A stretch of 64,000 bases of DNA from Akanthomyces muscarius. Its lineage: Eukaryota; Ascomycota; Sordariomycetes; Hypocreales; Cordycipitaceae. Below, piece after piece: positions 22,801 through 33,868 of this stretch (its first letter is position 1; every line of letters begins with the position of its first letter). Both the position numbers and the translations under genes were made by a program. Where the stretch lies: assembly GCF_028009165.1 (NCBI RefSeq), contig NC_079244.1, forward strand, positions 3,162,001-3,226,000, in the 5' to 3' direction. The notes under the pieces are model-generated. The model was not told where the DNA came from and searched no databases. It saw nothing but the letters and a program-made list of their open reading frames with translations.

Positions 22801-24679
22801 TCCGGTTACGAAGGAGAAGATCCCAGATGGCTTGACGAGAGAGGGGATCCAGGCCAGAGGTACACTCGTCAATGAGACAGATGGATGAATTGCCAACAAA
22901 CATGCATGCGAGCTGCATCTTGCGCTTCTGCCCACCACTCAGATTCTTAGCCATGCAGTCGCTCTTGTGTGCCAGGTCACAGTCGGCGATGAGCGCGTCA
23001 ATCTGCTCGGCCGTCTCGCCGCCAGACTTGATCCCAGACCACAAGACAATGTGCTCGCGCACAGTGAGCTCCTCCCAGAAGACATTCTGCTGCGGGCAGA
23101 TGCCAATCTGAGATGGCGACGCGTCAAACGAGACCTGGCCGGCATTCATTCCCAGGAAGCCGCCTATCATCTGCAGCGTCGTCGTCTTACCGGAGCCGTT
23201 CTGGCCTACCAGACACATGATCTGGCCACGGTGAGCCTCGATGCTCACATCATCGACGGCTTGATTGCCCTTTCTTCTGCCACAGCAGAAAATAGTTGTC
23301 CAGAAACCGGGCTTGAATGTTTTCTTGAGAGTAGTGGCGGAGACGGCGGGCTTGGATGACTTGTCAACCGCGCCGGAAAAGTGCCTGCCTTTGAAGTGGA
23401 TGCCATGCATGAACCACTCTGTCAGCATAGCCAACCCAAGGTACACAATGGTTTGAACGGCAAGAACAGCGAGCAATGTCGACTGGGTAATGTGGTACAG
23501 ATCGGGAGTCTCGCTGAAGCTATCACGGGCTGGCGGGAGGCTAGAGATGTGAGCCGCCTGGTCTTTTCCTTCCCATCTTGCCATGTCAAACAGGTAGAGC
23601 ATATAAGTGCAGCTGGGGAATACGGTGGAAAGGCCCAAGACCGTGTTGGGCTCGGGCTGGGGCTGAATTCTGGTAGTGTGGAACTGGAACGCAATGGCCA
23701 GGGCCAAGAAAAAGATGGACACGATGATGGCTGACACGCGAGCTCTGGTGAAGAAGGCGGCCGCAAACACGGCAGAGCTGTTCAGGGCCATGCCAAACAG
23801 AATCTGCCAACCAATCAACACGCCTGCATTGGACGTCGGGAAGAGCAACTGCCAGTAGAGGATGCCAAACACGATGAAGAGGGGCAGGCAGACGACGTCA
23901 AGAACAATAACCCAGCTCAGCGTCCGTGCTAGTGATGCCCAGCGACCGCCCATGCTGTCGATGAGGGACGACACGCCCGAGTCGCGGTCGCTGGTGACCC
24001 AGCTGGCGAGGTTGTATACTGTGATGAGGTGGCAGGCAAAGACCACAAAGGCGTATACACCAGTAATGGCCGTGAGCGCGCCTTTCTTAATCTCGTCCCC
24101 GTTGAACGTCTGCGTGGACCCAAACGCAAAGGCCTCCACCGCGGTACTGGACGTGTTGGTAATGGCATTGTTGATAGCGAGCTGCAGCGGCATGTACACC
24201 GTTTCCAGCCCGCCGCTGTGCTTGCCCGTCATCCCAGCATCGGCGCGGATCGTGTAGTTCCAGGTACCATTGGCGGCCCTCGTCTCTGGCGAGTCAAAGA
24301 ACGTAACCGCCGCATGGCAGCCCTGCTTGTCCGTACTGCACGCGGCAATCAAGTCGGTATCGCGATCGAGATGAAGTAGCTTGCCGCTCCCGAGCGGCTC
24401 GGTGAATTTGGCAACGATGGCCTGGATGTCGGACCCGGCGTTGGGCGGCTGGATAATGGCAAGCTTGCCGTTTATGGCGCTGCTAAGCGAGGGCAGCGCG
24501 GCGGGCTGCTCTGTCCGGAACGAGTGCTGCTCGTTGACCCAGATGGGCAGACGGGCGAGCACGGCAAAGATGACGAGCGGGATGGCGTAGAACTTGAAGA
24601 GGAATCCAATGGGATGGCGCAGGATGGTGAAGAGGAAGTTCTTCCAGACGAGAGCGCCCAGCTGGCGAAGAAACGACAT
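19837..24679 (-). CDS. Full-size ABCA-type ABC transporter
   Basis: Three exons (24679-21797, 21718-21317, 21252-19837) give 1566 aa in TMD1-NBD1-TMD2-NBD2 order. TM1 is LFKFYAIPLVIFAVLARL, followed by a lumenal loop and a cluster of spans at about residues 200-420. NBD1 has Walker A near residue 490 (GQNGSGKTT), LSGGQKRK and Walker B LIDECTSGLD, with H-loop TTHFLDEVD. TMD2 has a large Cys-containing loop. NBD2 has Walker A near 1256 (GPNGAGKST), LSGGNKRK, Walker B VLDEPTTAMD and TTHSMEEAD. ABCA proteins move lipids across membranes; fungal members are less studied. Both sites look catalytically complete. Substrate and membrane are unknown. Confidence 0.94.
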
Positions 24680-26339
24680 GATGGGCAGCGGTAAATCAAG
24701 AAATTAAGAGAGGCCCCGGGCGCAAAATGTTTCCATCAAGCCATTGACTTACACCAGAAGAGAACGCCGACGGCACAAAGTACTTATGTATGAAGCGATC
24801 AGGAGAAAACAGCACCAAAAACCATATAAGGCTGGGCCAAAATAAGCAACATCAGAATTGGGATTAGTGGCTCGTTTAAGCCACACGTATTTGTTTTTAT
24901 CCCCGTCTCTCTCCTCCCATCACAGGAGCACAGCCCTGCGATGCTGCACATCGCGACGGCGCGAGTTCTCAGCCCCCGACTCGGTCCACCTGCTCGAGCT
25001 GCAGGGTGGGTAGACGACGCGCGTTCTCATCCTCGCGCACCAGCCTTACACACCAAACCTGTTCTCTCCATGATGGATCTAAACCCTAGACCCTATCCTA
25101 ATCGGTTCAAGTTTCCCGCTGCGCATTTACTAAGAGTCTTGGCAAGTTGGACACGGAGGAGACACCCCCTGGCGCAGCGGAGCCGGGCCATAAGGCTGTG
25201 ACGTCGGCCGCGCTCAGGGATCAGATCTGGCTCGTATTGCGATGCGCCATGAGACGGCGAAAGTTATGATTGGTGGCTTTAATGTGAGAATGCAGGCAAG
25301 GGGTACGTATGCGTTTTTCGTGGGGGGACACAGAGAGGTTTGCTCAGCAACGCAGGACTATCAGGCAAGATGGCCCGTCCTGGCGGCTGACAATGCAGGA
25401 TGAGTAGTTATGGGGCACCGGCAGAGCACGGCGAGTTCTCTCACATCGTTCTGAGATCTGCGAGCAGGTCAGGCTCCGAGACGTGGCCGATCGACAAGCG
25501 CAGCGAGCTGGGAGTGGAATACGATGCGCTGGATGACGTCTAATAACAAAACAAAACTCCGTAACAGCTTTGGACTTCCAAAATGCACGGCATACGAGTC
25601 TCAGTCTTTCTACGCTTGAGACACATGGCCTCGGGTATTAAACCAGGTCGTGGTGTTTTGCCTGTCCTGTCAGTAATTACTCCGCCGTCTAAAGGGCGCC
25701 CGGTGGGAGTCTTCCGACTTATAAGCATTTATTACTGCTCCTCATTTCTTTTTGCTACTTGCTTAAAAAAATCCACTATTTGCTGGCTGCGTGCGTAAGC
25801 CGCGTTTTCAAGTCGCATCGTCTTAAAAGGCATAGGTTAGCAATTGACCCAGCTTTAACTGCACAACTGGCACGAGACCGCCGACAAAAAAAAGCGTGGG
25901 CTCTACCACATCTCAGGGACCTTATGTTTTCCCAGAATTTGCGAAACATTTGTTCTGGAAATTTACTGCTCCAATGCCCGAGCCGACAGACAGGGTAGGT
26001 ATACATTCGTCCAGACCTTCGCAGGGCAAATCATGCAAGTTGAGGTGAGGAATGCCGCATTGGTCGAAATGGGGCGCTGTTTTTCCACTTCACTAATCCT
26101 TGGGCGTATTTATTTTCTTCCGCACATACTTCGGCAGCTTTTCTTGTGTCAAGGCCGATTGGCCAGGCGATCCCATCCAGTGAGCGCCTGATGATGCGCC
26201 GCCTCTTGTCATGACCCCCAGGCCACACGAGGCAGATTCGCGCAAATGGACAAACGAATCATGGGCCGTTGATTCATTTTACTCGTTCGCTAAGATACTG
26301 CTGTACTATTGATCTTACAGAAAGGTAATACATCTGGTC
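24680..26339. other. Spacer upstream of the ABC transporter
   Basis: About 1.7 kb between the ABC start and the DUF7514 stop. Open frames are under 90 codons and not coding-like. I see no RNA gene or repeat. Confidence 0.5.
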
Positions 26340-28256
26340 TCACGCCCGAGATCCTCTTCCCTCGCGACGCCTACAACGCGACTCCTCGTACCCATCATCG
26401 CTCCATCTGCGATCTCCGCGACGGCGGTCTCTCTCTGATTCCTTGTCACCACTCCGTCTGGTATATCTCTTGGAGCTCCGTCGAGGGCTCTCCTGTCTTG
26501 TATGCACTCTCGTATAGCGCGACGACCGGCAGCCCTCGCGATCCGGGTTCCTGGCCCCCGGCACCACAATCTCCACCTCGCTCTCATAGTCCCGTCGGCA
26601 GCGATTGAGGTGCTCCTGCCTGCTACGGGCATCCGAGTGAATCAACGGCGGTGGAAGTGCTGAGTGGCTCTGCACAATCACCTGGGCGATGCGTCCTCCG
26701 CCGGTGCATGATGTGGCGTGTGGCAGTGGTGGTGATGGTGGTGGTGGCCTGTCCGAGCCGGGAGTGTCGTGCTTCCAGCTGCGGACAGCGCGTGTGACGA
26801 GATGCAACACGTCTGGATCCGGCTCTGCGGGAAACAGGTGCCGAGATATTTGACGCGGCAGTCTCGTCCGCTGGCCTTCGCACTCCAGTGAGGGATCCTC
26901 GGACACGGCGTCCAGCGGCACATCTGCAATGACGCGGGCAAGCCGAGCGGCCTCCTGGTCGGGATACGCGCAGATGAGCTTGAGAGTCCACATCACGAAG
27001 CCGTCTGGGGTCAGGGCAGGAATGCAGGCTCGTTCTTTGGGGTCTGAGGGATCATCTTTCACGAGGTGGTAGTGGCACTTCATGTCCGCGTAGAGGTCCT
27101 CTAGACTCCGCATGGCACCGCGGGATGTGAGGCCAAATATCCCTAGACACAGTCAGTATCTATCACCATCGATAAAGTGAACAATTACGACTCACGAGTA
27201 AGATCTATAGGCTCTCTGTCCAGTCTGTACCTGGAATAGAATTTGTAGAGCTTCTCCGGCGTCAACACCAGAGAGTAGGTTGGCTTATACACTTCAGTCT
27301 GAATGGTGTTCTGTTAGCGTGGCTGTGGCGTAGACGTGGCGTGTAAGTCAGGCAACTCACCAGATAAATGGCCAGACCGCGCAGCACATTCCTCATTCTG
27401 GGTGTTGGCCTGCCCTGCGAATTGAAAAGAACTCCCCATCTCTCATCAAAGTGAATCTTTTCGCGGGGCACATGGATATTGGCTGGCTGAGATGTGCCGC
27501 CACTCCAGGTTGTGTGACGGACGGGGGAGCTCCGCGGCAGCACAGCCGGGACGCGATCCGAGAACCGCACCTCTTTGACGACTGGGATAGCTGCGGGAGC
27601 CAACGGCTCTGTAGCTGTGGCTGAGGCTGCTACGGGCGATGTAGGTGCAGACGCGGCGTATGTGTGATGTCGTCTGAGCCGGGCGTGGTCTAGTTCTGGG
27701 TCTTTAGGTGTAGGGGCTTTGGATGTGCAGGAGGGGGTGGGGGTATTATCATCGTCTTCGGACTCTGTGCAATCTTCAACTGTAGCTTGATATCGTGCCT
27801 CTTTTCTGGCCGTCTCTTTTGCTCTGGGGAGCAGCGAACTCTCCGAGTACGCTCTGGCGAGGAGCGGCTTGGTAGTTACTGTTGAACAGGTAATCAGTAT
27901 GGCGCTGCAAAGGCGGCAAAGTAGCCATCGAAGCAATGTAACATACCTGGGCATGTGTTCAAAAACTCGTCAAGCTGACGCTTTTGCACGGCCGAAATGG
28001 CGAATGTGCTCTTGAGCTGCTCGACAAAACCACTCTCAAGTAGCAGCACTTTTTCGGCTCCTTGTGTTTCATGGACATCGGCACTAGTCGATGCCTCCTT
28101 CGTCACGCGGGCCTCAACCTCGACAGCGTGTGACTCTAAGGGAGCCCGACTAGACGATGTTGTGCTTGACGCGACGGCCCGTCCCTTATGGGGCGCATCC
28201 CGGTGATGCTCCCGCAGTTCGTCCGGTGCCAGGGTAGAGATGAGGCCGGGGGCCAT
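26340..28256 (-). CDS. DUF7514-domain protein with Arg/Ser-rich tail
   Basis: Four exons (28256-27947, 27878-27361, 27310-27196, 27142-26340) give 581 aa. The N-terminal 220 residues are disordered and charged. The DUF7514 domain spans about residues 240-400 and is assembled from three exons: ERWGVLFNSQGRPTPRMRNV, LRGLAIYL, VYKPTYSLVLTPEKLYKFY, then a Leu/His segment (LYADMKCHYHLV) and IPALTPDGFVMW. After RLPRQISRHLFP the tail is Pro/His-rich, then strongly Arg/Ser/Glu-rich (RRGDRRWSDDGYEESRCRRR). The domain is common in Pezizomycotina and its function is unknown. The tail resembles SR-type RNA-binding or nuclear-speckle regions, which is only an analogy. Confidence 0.85.
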
Positions 28257-30979
28257 AATGGTTCATGTAAGTATGGGGCTTAGGTTGGGTTGAGATGAGG
28301 AAATTGTGGATGAAAGTCAGAGTCGTTGCTAGTCTCGATATCTACTTAATTGTAAAAGTAAAAGATTATTCTGCAAGCAGTCTGGGAGCAGCTCGGTATT
28401 TCTACCATGAATCGAGCCAGCACCGCAGCAATGCAATCAACCCAAACAGTCATCCCACACATCTGTTTCTGCTGCAACAGCGGCTGGCCTATCCCAGCCC
28501 GATCATCATCACACCCTCAGCAGCAACCGCCATCTGCGGTCTTGAAGCAAGAGGGTGGGCCACGTGTGCACGTCTGGGTCGCCTTGCCTGGACGCACGAC
28601 ATGGTTGCCAAAAAGGCGAGCGGCCCTGTCGGGAAAAGAAGCCGGCGTGCGCCGCCCGCCCCAAGCAACCTCTCGGTATCAAAACCACCCGCCACGGCGC
28701 CGGTATACTACTGTAGTAAGTGCTGAGGTCGGTAAAGAAAGCACCCCGTGTCACCTCTGCTCGTTCGGCAGTGGATGTCCGCTTACCTATCACTTTAACG
28801 AGTGGCTTTGCGCAGGTGATGATGGCCAGTACAAAAGAGCAAATGAGGCGGAAAGGGCTGACGGCGCAAGCCACTACACTGCCCGAGCCTTTTAACAAAA
28901 GTGGTTTGGTGGCTTGTTTTCCTGCTCTGCATTCTGGTGTAAGAAGATGCAAATCGTCCCCCTTTCACAATTGTGCATATGCATTCTTTTCTTGGTCACT
29001 GCATAAATTTACAAAAGCCCCTCCCCGGGTCTGACACTTTGTCGGTGAAGCTTTTTCTTTCATGCTCGTGTTGCATGCATCCGTACTCTCAACTCGACTT
29101 GAGACTTGCATCGGTGCCTTAAGAGTCACAGGGCCATCAGGCTGAGAGTTATGCACGGGAATCTTGTTCAAGCTCTATCTATCTGGTTGCCCTTTCCCTG
29201 CTAGCTCCCCTGCTCGACATCCAACAAGGGGACCAGTCAGTGCTACCCAGTGCGGGTGCCCACCTCCCGTGGTGGCGTGGGCGGTGATCCGGGCGAATGG
29301 CTGCTCTGCCTTGGAGCCAGCCTCATGCATCGCCCCGGCAATACCACCCAAGATGATCCAAAGTCGCCCAGTCTTTTTCATGTACATATACTCCATATAT
29401 CAAGGCAAAGTCCGTTGTCACTATTTGCCTCTTGATAACGTGCACTATATACGACCGGCCAACGGCCTAGACTTCATCGGCGCTGCGGTCTCGGGCCCGA
29501 CAGGCTAAGCCGCCACTCACCCCGCTAGCATCGCTCATCTGCGACCTGCATTACCTGTATGGCGTAGCAGTCGTTGACGGTCTCATTTGCAAGAACTTTG
29601 TTCCTTCGTTTTCGTTTCATCTATTTCAATCTGGGCGCGTGGTCAAACTAGTCAAACTAGAATTAGTCAAGCGCCCGGCTCCCCCCCGACGGCCTCCTCT
29701 TGGCAACACTTGTTTGAATTCAGTGTGGTTGCACAAGGCTTGGGTCACTTACACTGCCCGGGCAGCGGGGGAAGCCTTGTGCAATAATCGACGCACCTTG
29801 TCTGTTGTTTCACCGACGGTTCAGCCATTTACGTGCTTTTGCATTCGCGTACTGACGTGTCAGCAAAGTGGCTGCCCAGCATGCACGCGACAAAAAACAA
29901 AAAAAGCACGGGAGTAAACAATTAACAGCTCACAATATCAGGAGACTCGCTCCCTGAGATGCTGTGAAACCATGACACAAATTAATACAAAAATATTGTG
30001 ACAACATTTTCGGAGTATAGCGACGCAACCTCGGAGTACTGCTGCCTTTTTCTACGGCGTGGTAAGAGAGTTGCATCAGATAGAACACAAGTCCCCAGAC
30101 AAATCCCAAGAAGCGAGGCGCTTTAGCCAGTCTATGGCTCTAAATCCGGGGTTGCATGGCTGCCTGGCGAGTTCAAATCTTTTACACGTAGTTTCCAATT
30201 TACAGCGTGCTTTGACTTCTTGCATAATCGTCATTAGTTGATTAGGACTCCCCAGTCCAAATTCCCCGAGATGCAGGCCCTTGTTAAGCCAGCATTGGAT
30301 CTAGATCCGGGGATGCATAGCGGCCTAACAAGGTCTTTTTTCAAATCTTTCACATGCAATTTCTCAGCTGGCAACGTGCTTTGGCTTCAACGCATAGCCA
30401 TCATTAGTTCTGCCATGTGTGCAAGCTTTTGGTAATTAAAAAAAGGCGCTGAATCCTCATGCATCGTCCAGGGCAGCCGAACGAGGCTCTGGGTTTATCT
30501 ATATCGTCAGCCGCGCGAGTCAATTCACTAGCAAGCTTGCATCATATGTGTACCTATTTTTTGCAGTGCAAAACCCGTTCTCTCTGTCGAATAAATGCAG
30601 TTTGTTCATGTGTTTGTGAGATAACGCTACCTGGTGATGGTATTTGACACGGCTATTTTGATATTGCTGAGATCCCACCGACGCGATCTGTATGAGGGAA
30701 GCCAACTGTTTCTCATTGCGAATCTAAATCGAGTCATGACACTCATCTCTAGTTGGAACTATCGCTGTTTAAATAAATCAATAAAAACTCCACCCTGCGC
30801 TGAGGCCTAGATTCTGCATCCATCGTGCTTTGGAGCCTTGCGGCTCCAGACTAACACAAACTAAATCCACAAAAAGTAATTTGTAGAAAAGAGACTACAG
30901 CCCCTCGGCGTGTAAACTCCTCAAGGATCCGGGTGGTTCGTTTTTCCAAGCTTGGTGTCTCATTTGAACGGTCACAGTC
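28257..30979. other. Large spacer with decayed duplication
   Basis: 2.7 kb without a supported gene. The frames near 28407-28952 on both strands lack domains. At 30092-30410 there is a diverged direct duplication, and gtcaaacta is repeated twice near 29642-29660. Confidence 0.5.
30092..30410. repeat. Diverged tandem direct repeat
   Basis: Copy 1 runs about 30092-30240 and copy 2 about 30249-30410. They align along their whole length: tccccagacaaatccc with tccccagtccaaattccc, taaatccgggg with tagatccgggg, ttcaaatcttttacac with ttcaaatctttcacat, and a common end at tcattagtt. Many differences are G/A or C/T. Confidence 0.75.
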
Positions 30980-32555
30980 ATGTCACTGCTTTGCATCCCT
31001 TCCGAGGTCGTCTGCGTGGTTCTCGAGAGCTGCAGCAGCGCCCAGGACGCTTTGGCACTTGCATCCACCTGCAAGCACTTGTATCGGGAATGGACCAAGC
31101 ACGGAGTCAAAATCATTTGGTCTTATTGGAAAGAGGAGATGACTGGTCTCGACGAAGCTTTAATTGCGGTGGGTTCAAGCTTGCGGATGGGTTATGCTGT
31201 GCGTGTCGCTGACCAATTTTCGGCAGATCCGGGCGACACAGATTGTCGTTGATCATGAAGCTCGTCGTGAGCAACCGCCTAGCGCAATGAGCTTGTCGCG
31301 TCTCAGTGCACAGCACCAGAAACCGACTCTATCGGAACTGAGCGCGCTGTGGAACTTGAGTCGCATTGTTGCGTTGATGTGTAATCAGGCTTGTGCGTGG
31401 CTACCGCACGGCGCGTTTGACGTGGACGAAAGACTCGAGCAGCATGGGCATCTGCCTCAATGCCGCGACCGAATCGTCAAATCAATGTACCGGGGGCTTA
31501 TTGCGGCCGCAGCCTTATCAGGTGTATACAACGAGCCTATCTACAAGGCGGAATCGGCGATTACGCCAGAGAACTTTTCCACCGAAGACGCGAAGAGACT
31601 TGGACACTTTCCTGCCTACCAGACCACTTGCCGGGCGGAAGATGAGCATGCCATGTTTTATGGCTTCGCAAGATGGTATCAAGATACCGTTTTGACGGAG
31701 AATTCCCGTACCATTATGACAGAACGCTTCCGTGAGCGTCGCGGACGAGGACTGTGCTGCGCTGGCAGGGTCGACGGCGCCAAAGCCGGTGAAGAAGATG
31801 ATGATGCAACTGCATCTGATGACGGAGGCGAGGTTCCTGATGAGGATGAGGGGTCCGATGAGGATGAAGAGTCTGAGGAGGACGAAGATGAGGCCTGCCC
31901 TCTACAAGATATCGACAGTCTTTCGCATTCTGATGTACACCTTCTGATATGGGAGACGATGCAGTTGCTCTGGGCCGTCGAGATGATACGTGTTTGCTGT
32001 TCCTTCGGAGCAAATGAGCTTGGAAAACAAGCGAAAGAGAACTCCTCGAAAACACTGTACGTGGTTCCGTTCGGCGCGTTTCGCCCGGTGCCCATGCATC
32101 TTTGGAAAGAGGACGGACCGTCTCCAGCGTACGATTACGCTCCCGCCCCAGCCCCTGAGGGAGTCAGCGTCAGCGACTTCCGGAAGACGTATGTCAAAGT
32201 GGGAACACCGTCAGGATGGGGCGATATCCTGGATTGGATGCATGGGAGCTCTGGCCAGCCCAACCACTACCGCCGAACCGATAACCCCATCGCGCCGCTG
32301 CATTTGAAGCTTTTTGAGTTTCTGGTCCGTCTCTTCGCCAACGCACGCTTCTCGCTGAGCTTCTTCCAGTCGGACTGGGAGGAACACTGGGTTGACTTGA
32401 TGACGCTGACGGACAGCTGCGTGCTGTTTACGAGTGACGAGCAGGAGGGCCGTGGACCGTGCAGGCAAGACCTTTTGAGCGGCGGCTTTACGGATGGCGC
32501 ACTGTGCCTTGAGACCCGGAGAGGCAAGGGGAAGCCTGCTGTATACTATTCCTAG
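30980..32555 (+). CDS. F-box-like protein with acidic insert
   Basis: Two exons (30980-31168, 31227-32555) give 505 aa. The first 50 residues read as an F-box: LCIPSEVVCVVLESCSSAQD, ALALASTCKHLYREW, then a helical segment IIWSYWKEE. F-box proteins present substrates to SCF ubiquitin ligases through Skp1. Residues about 250-300 are a long acidic block (DEDEGSDEDEESEEDEDEA), followed by a helical segment (LLIWETMQLLWAVEMIRV) and a C-terminal domain with WGDILDWMHG, FLVRLFANARFSLSFF and SDWEEHWVDL. I recognise no WD40, LRR or kelch repeats. Similar F-box-first proteins are abundant and fast-evolving in Sordariomycetes. Confidence 0.82.
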
Positions 32556-33868
32556 TGTTGACACAGCATGTCGGTGTGACTATAATGCCGACGCTTGAAT
32601 ACAGAGATGGGGACTAACTGTTAGTATCACGTCGGTCGATTTCAGGGCCGTGGCGTGAGCCGCAAGATCGAGACGGTGGATACCTCGCACAACCGTGGCT
32701 GCAGTGGCAAAATCAATGACAGGTGAAGATGCACAGGCAAGTCACAGGCACACATCGAGTTAGTCTGCGAGGTCATATAACGCGAAGGTTCGGACGAAGA
32801 GATGTAGGGTAGGGTGGGCTGCCACGCGGAGAGGCAGGGAATGACTGCCCAAACGGGATGCTCCGGTGCGCCGTCGTCCAACGAGAACCGATTTTGCTCG
32901 GGTCATTATGTACGACACGAGAAAAAGCAAGTGAAAAAAACTGACGCGGCTGTAATTTAACCGCGCTCCGCTTTAGAATCGTAACCTTCATCTATAAAAG
33001 GACATGCCATACGAACCGTGGGTTGGGTCTCTCTCGTTGGCTGGTCAAGCACATGCCAACTGGAGCAGCCGTTGTGGGAAAAGCCGAGCCTAGGGTTGGC
33101 GCTAGCGGAGGCGGGCGGCCCTGTAAGAGCGCTGGAGGACCGCCATCAGGACCAATTTTGGGGGCATTTGGGGGTCTTAGTGAAGCACTACTATTGCCTA
33201 TGTGGCTGGGATTACAGGTTTATCGAGGGTCTCTAAGCCGTTACAGGCTTAGCAGGGCTACCTGGCTGAGCTTGCTGGTTGCTGGCTTGCTGGCTTGCTG
33301 GCAGCGTGGAGCGGAGCGCCGCCGCCCGAGTCGGCCGGCCCCATAATAAAAATGTCCAAGTAGAGGCTGCTCCCCGCGTCCAAGAACTTGTCCAAGAACT
33401 GGTCCAAAATTCGGTCCTCGCCAGCAAGCTATCCAAACTTGGACAGCCGGCCTAGAGCGACATATGTACCTAGCTAGCCACAACCACTTACAGCGACTTT
33501 TTGGCAGCTTACAGCGGACCTCTCCGATATTTATAGCGCCTGCATCGCCTGAACCCTTCTGTCCAAACCGCCCACCGTAGGGAAACGCCCGCCCGAAGCA
33601 CAGCATTGCTCGACGTCACCGAGACGCCATACTTTTTAACCTTGCCCCTCCCACGTCGCCGCTTCTTCTTCTTGTTCCTCTTCTGTCCCGTATTAAACAT
33701 GCCCATCCAAGGGTCTCCCTTGTTTTAATTCCTATACAATTGGCTCTTTTGCTCTCCGTCGACCAGTCCTTGCTCGCGCCGATATCCTCGCTCCGACTCT
33801 CCGGATAGCTCATATAGCCGAACTAAAAACCCAGCTCCGTCTGCACGGCCGAACGAGAAATCAGCATC
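32556..33868. other. Spacer upstream of sphingosine-1-phosphate lyase
   Basis: No supported gene. It holds short tandem repeats: TTGCTGGC-type units at 33271-33302 and a 12-bp GTCCAAGAACTK unit at 33378-33413. A pyrimidine-rich stretch at 33640-33700 is likely near the lyase transcription start. Confidence 0.5.
33378..33413. repeat. 12-bp tandem repeat, three copies
   Basis: gtccaagaactt, gtccaagaactg and gtccaaaattcg lie head to tail about 460 bp before the lyase ATG; the third copy is diverged. Confidence 0.7.

Noticed and set aside
28407..28952. Overlapping open frames of 140-160 codons on both strands
   Set aside because: No domain, low coding bias, no plausible introns or promoter; probably chance.
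33206..33218. ctgggattacagg, as in primate Alu elements
   Set aside because: A 13-base match by chance; flanks do not match and the genome is fungal.
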